This document shows positions 11,652-20,168 of a stretch of 64,000 nt of DNA, piece after piece (within the stretch, counting starts at the first letter, position 1; the number at the start of each line of letters is the position of its first letter). The notes under the pieces are model-generated. The model saw nothing but the letters and a program-made list of their open reading frames with translations, was not told where the DNA came from and ran no database searches. Source of the stretch: Lewinellaceae bacterium (GTDB taxonomy: Bacteria; Bacteroidota; Bacteroidia; Chitinophagales; Saprospiraceae); the NCBI GenBank assembly GCA_020636375.1, contig JACJXZ010000010.1:1-64000 (forward strand). The letters are read 5' to 3'. Made by a program: the position numbers and the translations under genes.

Positions 11652-11807
11652 AACCTGCCGGGTTTCCGTAGTGATCACGCCTGTCCGAACCCGGCAGTGT
11701 TTGTCGAAGACGGATTTTGCTGAAAGCGTCGCAATATTTCTCCTGCCACGTCTCCGATAAACGCTGCCGGGTTCTCATACCCGGGCGTAGCCGAAACCCG
11801 GCAGGTT
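11652..11807. repeat. Palindromic element B (AACCTGCCGGGTTT...AAACCCGGCAGGTT), long copy
   Basis: Fourteen-base inverted ends (11652-11665 and 11794-11807) enclose a second dyad, CCCGGCAGTGTTTGTCGAAGACG answered by CGTCTCCGATAAACGCTGCCGGG. A shorter version with the same ends lies at 23664-23739. No coding frame. It separates the glcG-like and YHS genes. Confidence 0.85.
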
Positions 11808-11830
11808 GTTGCGTCTTCTATACAGGCAGG

Positions 11831-12754
11831 TCACTTGACCGCAGAATCGTACGCCACTTTTCCGCCTGATTTTTTCGCGACCTGCCCGGGCCAATAGCCG
11901 TCCGCCAGTTTCACATTCCCATCGAGGTTCTCGTTGAACAGGTTGTAGGCTTTTTGCGAATGTTGTAGCATAAGCCGCCCGTCGACGATCTGAAACAGCG
12001 TGGGGTCGATCGGGCGGAGGCGGTCCCGGCTCATGGCGTAGGCGCAGAAGGCGCCGTATTGCGGCTTGTACTTTTCCGGATTGTCTTTGAATTCGTTCAG
12101 GTTGGCTTGGCTGGAAAACCAGTAGGTAGCGCCTTCATAGCGGGCGGCATGCTGCTCGCTGCCTTTTACGGCCTTATTTTCCCTGAAATAGGCCACCGGG
12201 TCGTACCCGTCAATGATGACGCCTTTCCGGTTGACATTGGCGAGAAACATTTTCTCCTCGTCGGTAAGGATCTGTTTTCCTTTATTGCCGGCTACATAAG
12301 GCCAGTATTTGTCGGCCTTTTTCAGGTTGCCCTGCGGGTCTTTTTCCCACCCCCGGACGGCCCTTTGGTTGTGCTGGATCACCAGGCGCCCGTCGATCAC
12401 CGACCAGGTGTTTACATCTATCGGCGCTGTCCGGCCCAGAGAAATGGCGTAGGCGCACCAGCCGCCGTACTGGACTTTGTACTTTTCAGGCGCCTCATCG
12501 AACAGTTTTTTGTGATCGGCGGAGGCGAAGCGGTATATGGCGCCTTTGTAGGCAGATTGAAATTCCGGCGACCCTTTTACAGGTTTGCCGTCGGTAAAGA
12601 AGGCCAAAGGGTCATAACCGTCGATGATGACGCCCTCCGCATTGACGTTAATGAATACATCGGGGTCGGAAGCGGGTTCCGGGTTTTGAGTTGGAGACTG
12701 GCAGCCGGCAAAGGAGACAATGCACAGCAAATAGAAAAGAAACTGAATTTTCAT
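11831..12754 (-). CDS. Lipoprotein with two YHS domains
   Basis: A 307-residue protein with a lipoprotein signal (MKIQFLFYLLCIVSFAGC, Cys 18 as lipidation site). Two homologous YHS-type repeats follow, roughly residues 35-140 and 175-280. Each starts with GVIIDGYDP(L/V)A(F/Y)F, continues with a Y(K/E)GA.Y.F segment, and ends in a CAYA motif preceded by QYG. YHS domains usually bind metal or act in metal and copper handling; here the classic Tyr-His-Ser triad is replaced by Gly-Tyr-Asp, so ligand is unknown. The protein probably sits on the outer membrane or facing the periplasm. It is the last gene of the minus-strand oxidation block. Confidence 0.8.
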   Translation of the reverse strand: MKIQFLFYLLCIVSFAGCQSPTQNPEPASDPDVFINVNAEGVIIDGYDPLAFFTDGKPVKGSPEFQSAYKGAIYRFASADHKKLFDEAPEKYKVQYGGWCAYAISLGRTAPIDVNTWSVIDGRLVIQHNQRAVRGWEKDPQGNLKKADKYWPYVAGNKGKQILTDEEKMFLANVNRKGVIIDGYDPVAYFRENKAVKGSEQHAARYEGATYWFSSQANLNEFKDNPEKYKPQYGAFCAYAMSRDRLRPIDPTLFQIVDGRLMLQHSQKAYNLFNENLDGNVKLADGYWPGQVAKKSGGKVAYDSAVK

Positions 12755-13026
12755 GATCTTTTAGATTTTATCTGATTGTGAAGAATATATTTCCTCCGGG
12801 CGGGCTACCTTCAGGCGTGTCCGCCATAGCATCGCGCAGGCGGGTGGCCCGTTACAGCAGGGTAAAGAGGCAGCGTGCGCTCACCTTCATCTCCTGTTCG
12901 ATACAGGAGTTGTCCTCAATCTTACTTTAAAGCTTATCCGAATGGTAAAACAGAAGTCCGATTATGCATTCAAAATTACAGCCTTACCGTTGTGGAAATT
13001 GTTACCCTGGTAACAGAAGCCGGAAT

Positions 13027-13869
13027 TCAGCTTATTACCGGAGGGGCCTTCATCTTTTCCAGCGTTGCCTCGAGGTTCTGCACCGGATTATTGCTGATGT
13101 CCATTCTTTCGAGTTTTTTCAGCTTTTCAAAGCCGTCGGGCAGATAGCTTACATGGTTGTTTCCCATAAACAACCATTCCAGGTGAGACAGGCCGGACAG
13201 GGATGCAGGCAGGCTGCTTATGCCGTTGCCGCTCAGGAACAACTTCCGGAGGTTGGCAAGGCGGCCCAGTGATTCGGGCAGGATGCTGAAGGAAGGCATC
13301 AGGGCGAGTGACAGGCTCTCCAGCTTTTCCAGTTCCCAGAAGCTCTCCGGGAGGGAGGGCAAGCGGTTGCCGGTAAGGTCCAGCTCCCGGAGGTTGGCGA
13401 GCCGGCCAAAACAATCCGGAAGGCGGGTGAGATAGTTGAATGAAACCATCAGGATGCGCAGGCCGGACAATTGGCAGATGCTGTCGGGAAGAGACCGGAG
13501 CTGGTTGTTGCGCGCGCTCAGCCAGTATAGTTTTTTCAGGTTGCCGATCTCTTCCGGCAGTGCTCGTAGTTGATTATGGGTTACAACCAGCCTTTCCAGG
13601 TTCGGCAGTTGCCCGATAACGGGCGGCAGTTCAGCCAACTGGTTATCGCTGAGAAACAGCTCTTTCAGGTTTTCCAGTTCCGGCAACCAATCGGGAAGCG
13701 TAGTGAGGCGGTTGTCCGTCAGGTGAACATACTCCAGGCTTGTCAATTGCCGGAGTTCTTCGGGTAAGGCAGCCAGCCCCACAGAAGAGAGGTTCAGGCT
13801 CACGGCCCTGTCGGCAGCTGCCTTATGGATGGCTGTCAGCCAAATACCATCGTTGGATTGCATGGGCAT
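13027..13869 (-). CDS. Leucine-rich repeat protein
   Basis: A 280-residue protein made almost entirely of about ten 23-residue leucine-rich repeats of the bacterial LxxLPxxIGxLxNLxxLxLxxNx type, for example LPPVIGQLPNLERLVVTHNQ. There is no signal peptide, membrane helix, kinase or Roc-GTPase domain, so it is a stand-alone scaffold. Partner unknown. It ends at 13027 and begins 29 bases downstream of the Crp/Fnr gene stop on the same strand, so the two may form an operon. An alternative start two codons in (13863) is equally possible. Confidence 0.85.
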   Translation of the reverse strand: MPMQSNDGIWLTAIHKAAADRAVSLNLSSVGLAALPEELRQLTSLEYVHLTDNRLTTLPDWLPELENLKELFLSDNQLAELPPVIGQLPNLERLVVTHNQLRALPEEIGNLKKLYWLSARNNQLRSLPDSICQLSGLRILMVSFNYLTRLPDCFGRLANLRELDLTGNRLPSLPESFWELEKLESLSLALMPSFSILPESLGRLANLRKLFLSGNGISSLPASLSGLSHLEWLFMGNNHVSYLPDGFEKLKKLERMDISNNPVQNLEATLEKMKAPPVIS

Positions 13870-13898
13870 AAGGTTTCAGGGTGATCCGAAATATGCTC

Positions 13899-14606
13899 TC
13901 AGGAATGAAGCGCCGTTTGGCCGGAAACCATACTGGCCAGCCGTTTCGGTTCGGCGATAAAGATGGACCGGCGGTCAAACCGGATGAACCCTTCGTTCTC
14001 CAGTTCATTGAGGAGCAGAGATGCAGATTTGCGGGAGGCGCCCAGCAGGGCGGCGATATCGCTTTGCGTGAGGTTGTGGGAAATCCAGATGCCCCCATCG
14101 CGCGGCCTTCCGTAATCAGCGCCGAGGTCGAGAAGGAATTCTATCAAACGGGTTTTAGTATCCTTGCAAAGCAACAGCTCAATGCGGCGTTCCAGCTTGC
14201 GGATGTGATTGCCGATGCGGCGGTTCATTTCCAGCGCGAAGGGAACGTAATCGCGGGTGAGCCCTCTGGCTTTTTCTACACTCATTCTGCACACCTGGGT
14301 CCCGTCTTCCATCACTTCTGCAAAGGCGCGGTGCCGGGATTCTCCCAACAGCGCCATATGGCCCAGTATCTCTCCTTTGCCCAGAAAGGTGATGACGTGC
14401 TCGTTGCCCTGGTGGTCGTAATGGCCAACTTTCACCTTGCCTTTATCGATGAGGATGATCTCCTGGCAGGGATCCCGTTCCATAAACAGGAATTCGTGCT
14501 TCTTAAAAATCTTATTGGGATGTTTCTTGATGTGGTCCTCCAGTTTGAAAGGGCAGAGGATTTTGTAAAAGTCAAAGTCTTCCAGATACCAAATCTTAGT
14601 TTCCAT
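13899..14606 (-). CDS. Crp/Fnr family transcription regulator
   Basis: A 235-residue protein. Residues about 15-130 form a cyclic-nucleotide-binding-like beta-barrel (FLFMERDPCQEIILIDKGKVKVG, then GEILGHMALLG). Residues about 150-225 form a winged helix with the recognition segment NLTQSDIAALLGASRKSASLLLNELE. The Arg-Ser pair that contacts cAMP phosphate in E. coli CRP is not clearly present, so the ligand is uncertain. No Fnr-type Cys cluster is seen. The ATG at 14606 matches the domain start; the open frame upstream is non-homologous. It is divergent from purF, with 368 bases between. Confidence 0.88.
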   Translation of the reverse strand: METKIWYLEDFDFYKILCPFKLEDHIKKHPNKIFKKHEFLFMERDPCQEIILIDKGKVKVGHYDHQGNEHVITFLGKGEILGHMALLGESRHRAFAEVMEDGTQVCRMSVEKARGLTRDYVPFALEMNRRIGNHIRKLERRIELLLCKDTKTRLIEFLLDLGADYGRPRDGGIWISHNLTQSDIAALLGASRKSASLLLNELENEGFIRFDRRSIFIAEPKRLASMVSGQTALHS

Positions 14607-14805
14607 TGCTTCCGGAGTTGAATTGCAAAGAAGAGTATCTAAAGGTACCTTTTTTTTCTGAATACCTGCTAACGGGCCCAATCCAAATTTGGCCAAAAAA
14701 AAGCCTGAAAACCAGCGCCGTAAATTTGGCAACAGGCTCTGCCGGAAAAAACTTACAGCTCTCTTTCGATGTTGTTTGCCTCATATCGGCCCAACCTGCT
14801 TCACA

Positions 14806-14841
14806 TTTGTTTCCAAAGCAGCCCGAAAGGCCCTACCTTTG
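14806..14841 (+). promoter_or_regulatory. Candidate Bacteroidota-type promoter for purF
   Basis: TACCTTTG (14834-14841) fits the -7 consensus TAnnTTTG of Bacteroidota sigma-ABfr promoters. A TTTG at 14806-14809 could be the -33 element, although the 24-base gap is a little wide. Confidence 0.45.
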
Positions 14842-14864
14842 CGGCGTGAAAAGGGCTGTGGGTT

Positions 14865-14953
14865 GGGGCTGGTTATTTGTTGTTAGTTGCCGGTTGTTGG
14901 TTATGGTGTCCCCGCAACAAACAACAGACAACAATCAACAGCTAACCAGCCCC
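14865..14953 (+). repeat. Large imperfect hairpin upstream of purF
   Basis: GGGGCTGGTTA (14865-14875) is the exact complement of TAACCAGCCCC (14943-14953). Between them TTGTT-rich and AACAA-rich arms also pair imperfectly. It would lie in the 5' leader of the purF transcript if the TACCTTTG promoter is used. Similar AACAACAGAC-type words occur at about 28.45, 48.9 and 55.87-56.39 kb, so this is more likely a dispersed repeat than a specific riboswitch. Confidence 0.7.
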
Positions 14954-14974
14954 CCACAACGAACAACAATACTC

Positions 14975-16867
14975 ATGAGTGAACAGATAAAACACGAGTG
15001 CGGCATAGCACTCATCCGCTTGCTGAAACCACTGGACTACTACCATAAAAAGTACGGCACCGCCTTTTACGGCCTCAACCAGCTGCAGCTGCTCATGCAG
15101 AAACAGCGCAACCGCGGGCAGGACGGCGCCGGCATGGCCACCATCAAGCTGGACGTCAAACCCGGAAAGAAATATATCAGCCGCAAGCGCAGCATCGCCA
15201 GCAACTACCTGGACGACCTCTTCCAGCAAATCCACCTGCATTTTAAAGACCTGCCCAAGGAAAAGCTCGGCGACCCCGCCTGGCTCAAGGAGAACAAACC
15301 CTACATGGGCGAGCTGCTGCTGGGCCACCTCCGCTACGGCACCCACAGCGACAACTCGATCGAGACCTGCCACCCCTTCCTGCGGCAGAACAACTGGATC
15401 ACCCGTAACCTCATCCTGGCCGGCAACTTCAACCTGACCAATGTCGACGAGCTGTTCGACGAACTGGTGGAACTGGGCCAGTACCCCAAGGAAAAATCGG
15501 ACACGGTGACCGTCCTGGAAAAGATCGGCCACTTCCTCGACGACGAGGTGCAGCGCCTCCATACCTGGTACAAGCCCGACGGCTACTCCAACATGGAGAT
15601 CAACAACCTGATCTACGACAACCTCGACATACAGCGCCTGCTGCGCCGCGCCAGCAAGAAGTTCGACGGCGGCTACGTCATGGCGGGCCTGATCGGCCAC
15701 GGCGACGCTTTCGTTGTGCGCGACCCGTCCGGCATCCGCCCGGCATTCTACTACTACGATGACGAAGTAGTGGTGGTGGCCTCCGAACGGCCGGCCATTC
15801 AGACCGTGTTCAACGTACCCTTCGGGCAGGTGAAGGAACTTACCCGCGGGCATGCGCTCATCATCAAAAAGCGGGGCGATATTTCCGAAAAGCCCTACAT
15901 CGACCAGCTGGAAAGAAAAGCCTGCTCCTTCGAGCGCATCTATTTCTCCCGCGGCACCGACCGCGACATCTACCTGGAACGCAAACGGCTGGGCGAACAA
16001 CTGGCCGACGCCGTGCTGGATGCCGTGGGCCACGATTTCAAACACACCGTTTTCTCCTTTGTGCCCAATACCGCCGAGACAGCCTTCTACGGCATGATGG
16101 AAGGCCTTGAAAAGCGCCTCAACGAGATCAAAAAGGATAAAATCCTCAAAATGGGCAAAGACATCAAGCCCAAAAAACTGGATAAAATCCTCGCCCTGAA
16201 ACCCCGCATCGAGAAGATCGTGGTGAAGGACGCCAAACAGCGCACCTTCATCGCCGACACCACCTCCCGGGAGGCTATGGTCTCCCACGTATACGACGTC
16301 ACCTACGGCATTGTCGAGAACGACAAGGACACCCTGGTCCTGCTCGACGATTCCATCGTGCGGGGCACTACGCTCCGGGACAGCATCATCCAGATCGTCT
16401 CCCGCCTCAAGCCCAGGAAGATCGTCATCGTCTCCTCCGCCCCCCAAATCCGCTTTCCGGACTGCTACGGCATCGACATGTCGCGCATGAAGGAATTCGT
16501 GGCCTTCCGCGCCCTGGTGGAATTGTTGAAAGAAGACGATAAAGAGCATTTGCTGAAGGAAACCTACCTGCGCTGCAAAGCCCAGGAGCACCTGCCCACC
16601 GAGGAGATCAAAAATGAGGTGGCTGCTCTATACGACGAATATCCCTACGAAAAAATCTCCAAAAAGATTGCAGAGATTGTCACCCCGCCCAGGATCAAGC
16701 CTGAGATTGAGGTGATCTACCAGACGGTCGAGGGCCTGCGCCATGCCTGCCCCAACAACAACGGCGACTGGTATTTCTCCGGGGAGTACCCCACGCCCGG
16801 CGGCAACCGGGTGGTCAACCGGGCATTTATGAACTTTATGGAGGGGAGAGATGAGCGGGCGTATTAG
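14975..16867 (+). CDS. purF: Amidophosphoribosyltransferase PurF, long form
   Basis: A 630-residue enzyme for the first step of purine synthesis (PRPP plus glutamine to phosphoribosylamine). From the ATG at 14975 the protein begins MSEQIKHECGIALIRLL; Cys 9 is the N-terminal-nucleophile cysteine, so an eight-residue leader must be removed as in other PurF enzymes. QRNRGQDGAGMATI is the glutaminase segment. The PRPP-binding motif LVLLDDSIVRGTT is at residues 454-466. The protein is about 130 residues longer than E. coli or B. subtilis PurF, with inserts around residues 70-90 and 380-440, which I recall as usual for a Bacteroidota variant. The frame is open further upstream, but that stretch runs through the hairpin repeat. 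Confidence 0.92.
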   Translation: MSEQIKHECGIALIRLLKPLDYYHKKYGTAFYGLNQLQLLMQKQRNRGQDGAGMATIKLDVKPGKKYISRKRSIASNYLDDLFQQIHLHFKDLPKEKLGDPAWLKENKPYMGELLLGHLRYGTHSDNSIETCHPFLRQNNWITRNLILAGNFNLTNVDELFDELVELGQYPKEKSDTVTVLEKIGHFLDDEVQRLHTWYKPDGYSNMEINNLIYDNLDIQRLLRRASKKFDGGYVMAGLIGHGDAFVVRDPSGIRPAFYYYDDEVVVVASERPAIQTVFNVPFGQVKELTRGHALIIKKRGDISEKPYIDQLERKACSFERIYFSRGTDRDIYLERKRLGEQLADAVLDAVGHDFKHTVFSFVPNTAETAFYGMMEGLEKRLNEIKKDKILKMGKDIKPKKLDKILALKPRIEKIVVKDAKQRTFIADTTSREAMVSHVYDVTYGIVENDKDTLVLLDDSIVRGTTLRDSIIQIVSRLKPRKIVIVSSAPQIRFPDCYGIDMSRMKEFVAFRALVELLKEDDKEHLLKETYLRCKAQEHLPTEEIKNEVAALYDEYPYEKISKKIAEIVTPPRIKPEIEVIYQTVEGLRHACPNNNGDWYFSGEYPTPGGNRVVNRAFMNFMEGRDERAY

Positions 16868-16876
16868 AGAAACGCT

Positions 16877-16898
16877 GCCTTTTAAGAAAAGGCTTTCG
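16877..16898 (+). terminator. Possible purF terminator
   Basis: A short hairpin GCCTTTT/AAAAGGC (16877-16893) starts 9 bases after the purF stop and is followed by TTTCGTCTT. The stem is short and the T-tract broken, so this is a weak call. Confidence 0.4.
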
Positions 16899-17056
16899 TC
16901 TTCCAATCACTCTTCTAGTAGCTTGCCATCCTCCACTCACTTCCTTTATTCTGAGAAAGAAAACGCCCTTTCGCGGCAGCGTGAGGCTCCGCCGCTGAAA
17001 TTCCTGAATGAAAGCGGGAAAGCTACGGCAGCCGGGGAAAGTTATCCGCTTACAGC

Positions 17057-17398
17057 TCACCCCACCGCAAAGCCCGTATGGGGCCGGGCATAAGGCGGTT
17101 GAAAACCAAGCACGATATCCTCTCTGCTGACACCCATATCCATTAGTTCATCGACGACTTCGCGCTCTGTATTATTTATCTGAAACCACACTTTACCATC
17201 TTTGATATCAAAATGAAATACGATGGCGAAGACGTACTGATTACCTTGCCAGCCGATGCGCAGCAACTGAAAACTGTTATTCTCTCGGTCGGCCACTACT
17301 TTGGTTTCGACATCTGGCAGGTTGGCAGGACGAGAATGTTGGGCGTAATTTTTTAGATATTTTATTATAATATCCTGATATTTTTTCACTTTATCCAT
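17057..17398 (-). CDS. xisI: XisI-family protein
   Basis: A 113-residue protein of the XisI (fdxN element excision controlling factor) family. It shows the usual MDKVKKYQDIIIKYLKNYA start, the central NNSFQLLRIGWQGNQYVFAIVFHFDIKDGK type pattern (residues about 40-70) and the C-terminal GVSREDIVLGFQPP. Known members come mainly from cyanobacteria, where xisH and xisI accompany the fdxN excisase, but the pair is widespread without it. Its start overlaps the end of xisH by 13 bases, a translational-coupling arrangement. No excisase or recombinase is next to it. Base composition is lower in GC than purF, consistent with transfer. Confidence 0.85.
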   Translation of the reverse strand: MDKVKKYQDIIIKYLKNYAQHSRPANLPDVETKVVADRENNSFQLLRIGWQGNQYVFAIVFHFDIKDGKVWFQINNTEREVVDELMDMGVSREDIVLGFQPPYARPHTGFAVG

Positions 17399-17799
17399 GA
17401 TACGATTTTTTGTTCGGCAGGGTCATATACGATAATTTTACCTCCGATGCGTTCTACAGATTTTTGAATAACCGGCTTTTGGAAAAAGCTGCGATATACA
17501 TTTTCAGGAATAGCCAGATAAAGCACTCGTTCCGGTTCTACTATTTCCATTGCAACAAAATAATCGTTGAACTGGCCGACCGCCCTGTGAAATTCAGTGA
17601 TGGTGGAGGGCCCGATGAAGCTCTTGATCTCGACCGCAATTTTCTCCCCTCCTTTTTCCGCAGCTATAAGCGGCTCAGCACCCAGGTCAATTTCATAGCC
17701 TATAGTATCAACCGTCATTTCATAGGGATCGTGGGTAATTCGCCACCCGTCAGCTTCCAATGCTGCTTTCACCTGTTTGTGATAAAAATCGCGAGCCAT
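17386..17799 (-). CDS. xisH: XisH-family protein, nuclease-like fold
   Basis: A 137-residue XisH protein. The sequence IDLGAEPLIAAEKGGEKIAVEIKSF (split here: Asp 38, then Glu 57-x-Lys 59) fits a PD-(D/E)xK nuclease core, and XisH is indeed placed in that fold class. The family signature FIGPSTITEFHRAVGQFNDY follows. The ATG at 17799 gives the common MARDFYHKQVKAALEADGW start; upstream residues are not conserved. It overlaps xisI by 13 bases. The restriction-modification pair lies a gene away, so a defence or addiction role is possible but not demonstrated. Confidence 0.85.
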   Translation of the reverse strand: MARDFYHKQVKAALEADGWRITHDPYEMTVDTIGYEIDLGAEPLIAAEKGGEKIAVEIKSFIGPSTITEFHRAVGQFNDYFVAMEIVEPERVLYLAIPENVYRSFFQKPVIQKSVERIGGKIIVYDPAEQKIVSWIK

Positions 17800-17862
17800 T
17801 AATTGTTTTCCACAATTTAAGAAATAAATAATCAAGAACAATAAATGTAAAGCGGTGGGGCT

Positions 17863-19023
17863 TTATATCTTCCTCAACAATTCCCCCGCCTGCTCCAGCG
17901 TCTCCTCCGTTTTGGCAAAGCACAGCCGGATCACCTTGTCCGTACTATTGTTGGAGTAGAAAACCGAGACCGGGATGGCCGCTACGCCCCATTCGATCGT
18001 CATCCGTTTGGCGAACTCCGTATCCGGCTCGTCGCTGATGGCGCTGTAGTCGAACAGGTAGAAGTAGGTGCCTTCGCAGCGCAGGGGGCGCAGGCGGGAG
18101 CCCTGCATGGCGTCGAGGAAAAAGTCTCTCTTCTGCTGGTAAAAATCATTCAGGGAAAGGTAGGTCTCCGGGTCGGCCAGGTAGTCCGCCAGGGCGTACT
18201 GTACGGGCGTGTTGACGCAGAAGACGTTGAACTGGTGTACCTTTCGGAACTCTGCCATCAGGTGGGCGGGCGCCAGGCAGTAGCCGATCTTCCAACCCGT
18301 GTTGTGGAAGGTTTTGCCGAAGGAATAAGTTGCGAGGCAACGCTCCCAAAGGCCGGGGAAGCGCAGTACGCTTTGGTGCGGCTGACCGTCGTAGATGAGG
18401 TGCTCGTACACTTCGTCGCTGAGCACCAGGATGCCGGTTCCGGCGGTGAGCTTTTCCAGCGCCTGTATGTCTTCAGCCTTGAGGACGGTACCCGTGGGGT
18501 TGTGCGGCGTATTGATGACGATCATGCGGGTGCGGGAAGTCATCAGGTCGCCCAGTTGCTCCCAGTCCACCCGATAGTCCGGCGCGTGCAGCTCATAGGG
18601 TACGGGGATGCCGCCGTTGACCTCAATGGATGGCCCGTAAGAATCGTAGGCTGGTTCGATGAGGATCACCTCGTCGCCCGGGCTCACAAAGGCGGTGATG
18701 GCGGTGAAGAGGGCCTGGGTGGCGCCGGCCGTGATGGTGATCTCGGTGGCGGGATTGATGGTTTTGCCATAAAGGCGCTCCGCCTTCTCCGCCAGCCGTT
18801 CCCGCAGGATGGGCACGCCCGCCATGGGCGCGTACTGGTTGTGCCCCTTTTTCATGTACTGGCAAACCAGATCGGACAGCCGTTCGGAGGAGGGAAAATT
18901 GGGAAAGCCCTGCGACAGGTTGATCGCCCCGTGTTCGTTGGCCAGGGCCGACATGACGGTGAAGATGGTGGTGCCGACGTGGGGGAGCTTGGAGGTGCGT
19001 GTATCAAATCTTTTATTAGGCAT
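17863..19023 (-). CDS. Class I/II PLP aminotransferase, methionine/kynurenine-aromatic type
   Basis: A 386-residue fold-type I aminotransferase. INLSQGFPNFPSSERL near residue 35, INTPHNPTG near residue 165, LSDEVYEHLIYDG near 200 and the PLP-lysine segment SFGKTFHNTGWKIGY near 235 are all present. The pattern is closest to YbdL-like methionine aminotransferases and kynurenine-oxoglutarate transaminases, which accept Met, Phe, Tyr and kynurenine. Its ATG (19021-19023) overlaps the stop of the upstream DNA methyltransferase gene by one base, so it is translated behind it. Its GC content is like the chromosome, unlike the methyltransferase. It could supply 4-hydroxyphenylpyruvate for the quinone operon 2.3 kb away, which is only an inference. 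Confidence 0.88.
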   Translation of the reverse strand: MPNKRFDTRTSKLPHVGTTIFTVMSALANEHGAINLSQGFPNFPSSERLSDLVCQYMKKGHNQYAPMAGVPILRERLAEKAERLYGKTINPATEITITAGATQALFTAITAFVSPGDEVILIEPAYDSYGPSIEVNGGIPVPYELHAPDYRVDWEQLGDLMTSRTRMIVINTPHNPTGTVLKAEDIQALEKLTAGTGILVLSDEVYEHLIYDGQPHQSVLRFPGLWERCLATYSFGKTFHNTGWKIGYCLAPAHLMAEFRKVHQFNVFCVNTPVQYALADYLADPETYLSLNDFYQQKRDFFLDAMQGSRLRPLRCEGTYFYLFDYSAISDEPDTEFAKRMTIEWGVAAIPVSVFYSNNSTDKVIRLCFAKTEETLEQAGELLRKI

Positions 19024-20168
19024 TAATTATGGCTGAGCTTGTCTATTAATTCTTTGCTTATTGTATATGCGAGTTTAACAGGCACCGCGTTGCCCAATTG
19101 CCGCATGGCCTCTGTCCAGGATCCGGAAATAAAATATTCATCCGGGAAAGTTTGAATTCTCTTCGCTTCTAAAACGGTAAAGTATCTAACAGAATCATCC
19201 TCATACCTGAGCATATTTTCACCACCCGGCACTCCATGATCTCCTGCCTTAATCGTCTTGGAAGGGTCGTGGACAAAACTTCCCGTATGCCCGGGATACG
19301 TTTTTGCGCCATCTCTGAAAATATGATCCTGCCTGCCATTGGAGCCTGATTGGGGGTCAGGCAAATCAATCAAGGCTTCCCGGACTGTTACCCAAGGCAG
19401 TTCTTCCGGTTTGAAGAAACCAAATTTAGCTTTTAATTTCTCAACTGTCTTTTTCATCTGGCTAGTTGGTGTTTCCCTCAATGCTTCCGGAACCTTGAGC
19501 TTATCCCAGTATTCTCCCGTGACATATTTATCCCAAAGGAGCCTTTCCTGAGAATGGGTTTCTCTGGGAAAGTTCCATTCTATATTAAGAGCGTCTTTTA
19601 TGCCAACGATGACAACCCGTTCTCTCTTTTGAGGTACCCCATAATTGGCGGCGTTAATTAATCGGAAAACCACGTTATACTTCAGTCCATGATAATTACC
19701 CTTTGTATGTATTTTTTCCAGCCTGGCTAAATGATCTCGCCAATCCTCATCTTTCTCTTTTATTAGATCAGGATATGTTAATTGAAGAATAATGTAGCTG
19801 AAGTAAGAAGAGAACGACTGCCTCAACAATCCTTTTACATTTTCAAAAATAAAAGCTTTTGGTTGTGTTTCCCGAATTCCTTTGATTGCATAAGGGAACA
19901 TATCCCTTTTATCCATATTGCCTCTATGCTTTCCGCCCAACGAAAAAGGTTGACAAGGAGGGCCTCCGGAAATCACGTCTACTCCTTCAAAGAGCCTATA
20001 ATCAAACTTCCTGATATCAGTTTGAAAAACCTGAGTTTCGTTGAAATTATTTCTCAGTGAATCGCAGGCATCCTTGTTCCACTCCACTAAGGCACTATGG
20101 CTAAAACCGGCATGCTTCATCCCTAGAGCCAATCCTCCTGCTCCTGAAAAAATCTCTAATGACTTCAT
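19023..20168 (-). CDS. DNA cytosine-5 methyltransferase of a type II RM system
   Basis: A 381-residue C5 methyltransferase with the motifs in order: motif I LEIFSGAGGLALGMKHAGF, motif IV SGGPPCQPFSLGGKHRG with the catalytic Cys, motif VI FENVKGLL, motif VIII NYGVPQKRERVVIVGI, motif IX region RIQTFPDEYF and motif X QLGNAVPV. Its start overlaps the stop of the restriction gene by four bases (ATGA), so the two are coupled. The target-recognition region (about residues 210-320) is unique and I cannot read its specificity; by partner, CCGCGG is the guess. The gene is markedly AT-richer than its neighbours, pointing to acquisition by transfer. Confidence 0.95.
   Translation of the reverse strand: MKSLEIFSGAGGLALGMKHAGFSHSALVEWNKDACDSLRNNFNETQVFQTDIRKFDYRLFEGVDVISGGPPCQPFSLGGKHRGNMDKRDMFPYAIKGIRETQPKAFIFENVKGLLRQSFSSYFSYIILQLTYPDLIKEKDEDWRDHLARLEKIHTKGNYHGLKYNVVFRLINAANYGVPQKRERVVIVGIKDALNIEWNFPRETHSQERLLWDKYVTGEYWDKLKVPEALRETPTSQMKKTVEKLKAKFGFFKPEELPWVTVREALIDLPDPQSGSNGRQDHIFRDGAKTYPGHTGSFVHDPSKTIKAGDHGVPGGENMLRYEDDSVRYFTVLEAKRIQTFPDEYFISGSWTEAMRQLGNAVPVKLAYTISKELIDKLSHN

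Larger units (their letters stand above)
14607..14974. other. Divergent spacer between the Crp/Fnr gene and purF
   Basis: About 370 bases with no gene. It contains a TACCTTTG promoter-like element (14834-14841) and a large imperfect hairpin rich in AACAA/TTGTT words (14865-14953) right before purF; both are listed separately. Confidence 0.6.

Noticed and set aside
14942..16591. Open frame of about 550 codons antisense to purF
   Set aside because: Its translation is a Val/His/Asp-rich string without domains; purF motifs on the plus strand are decisive.
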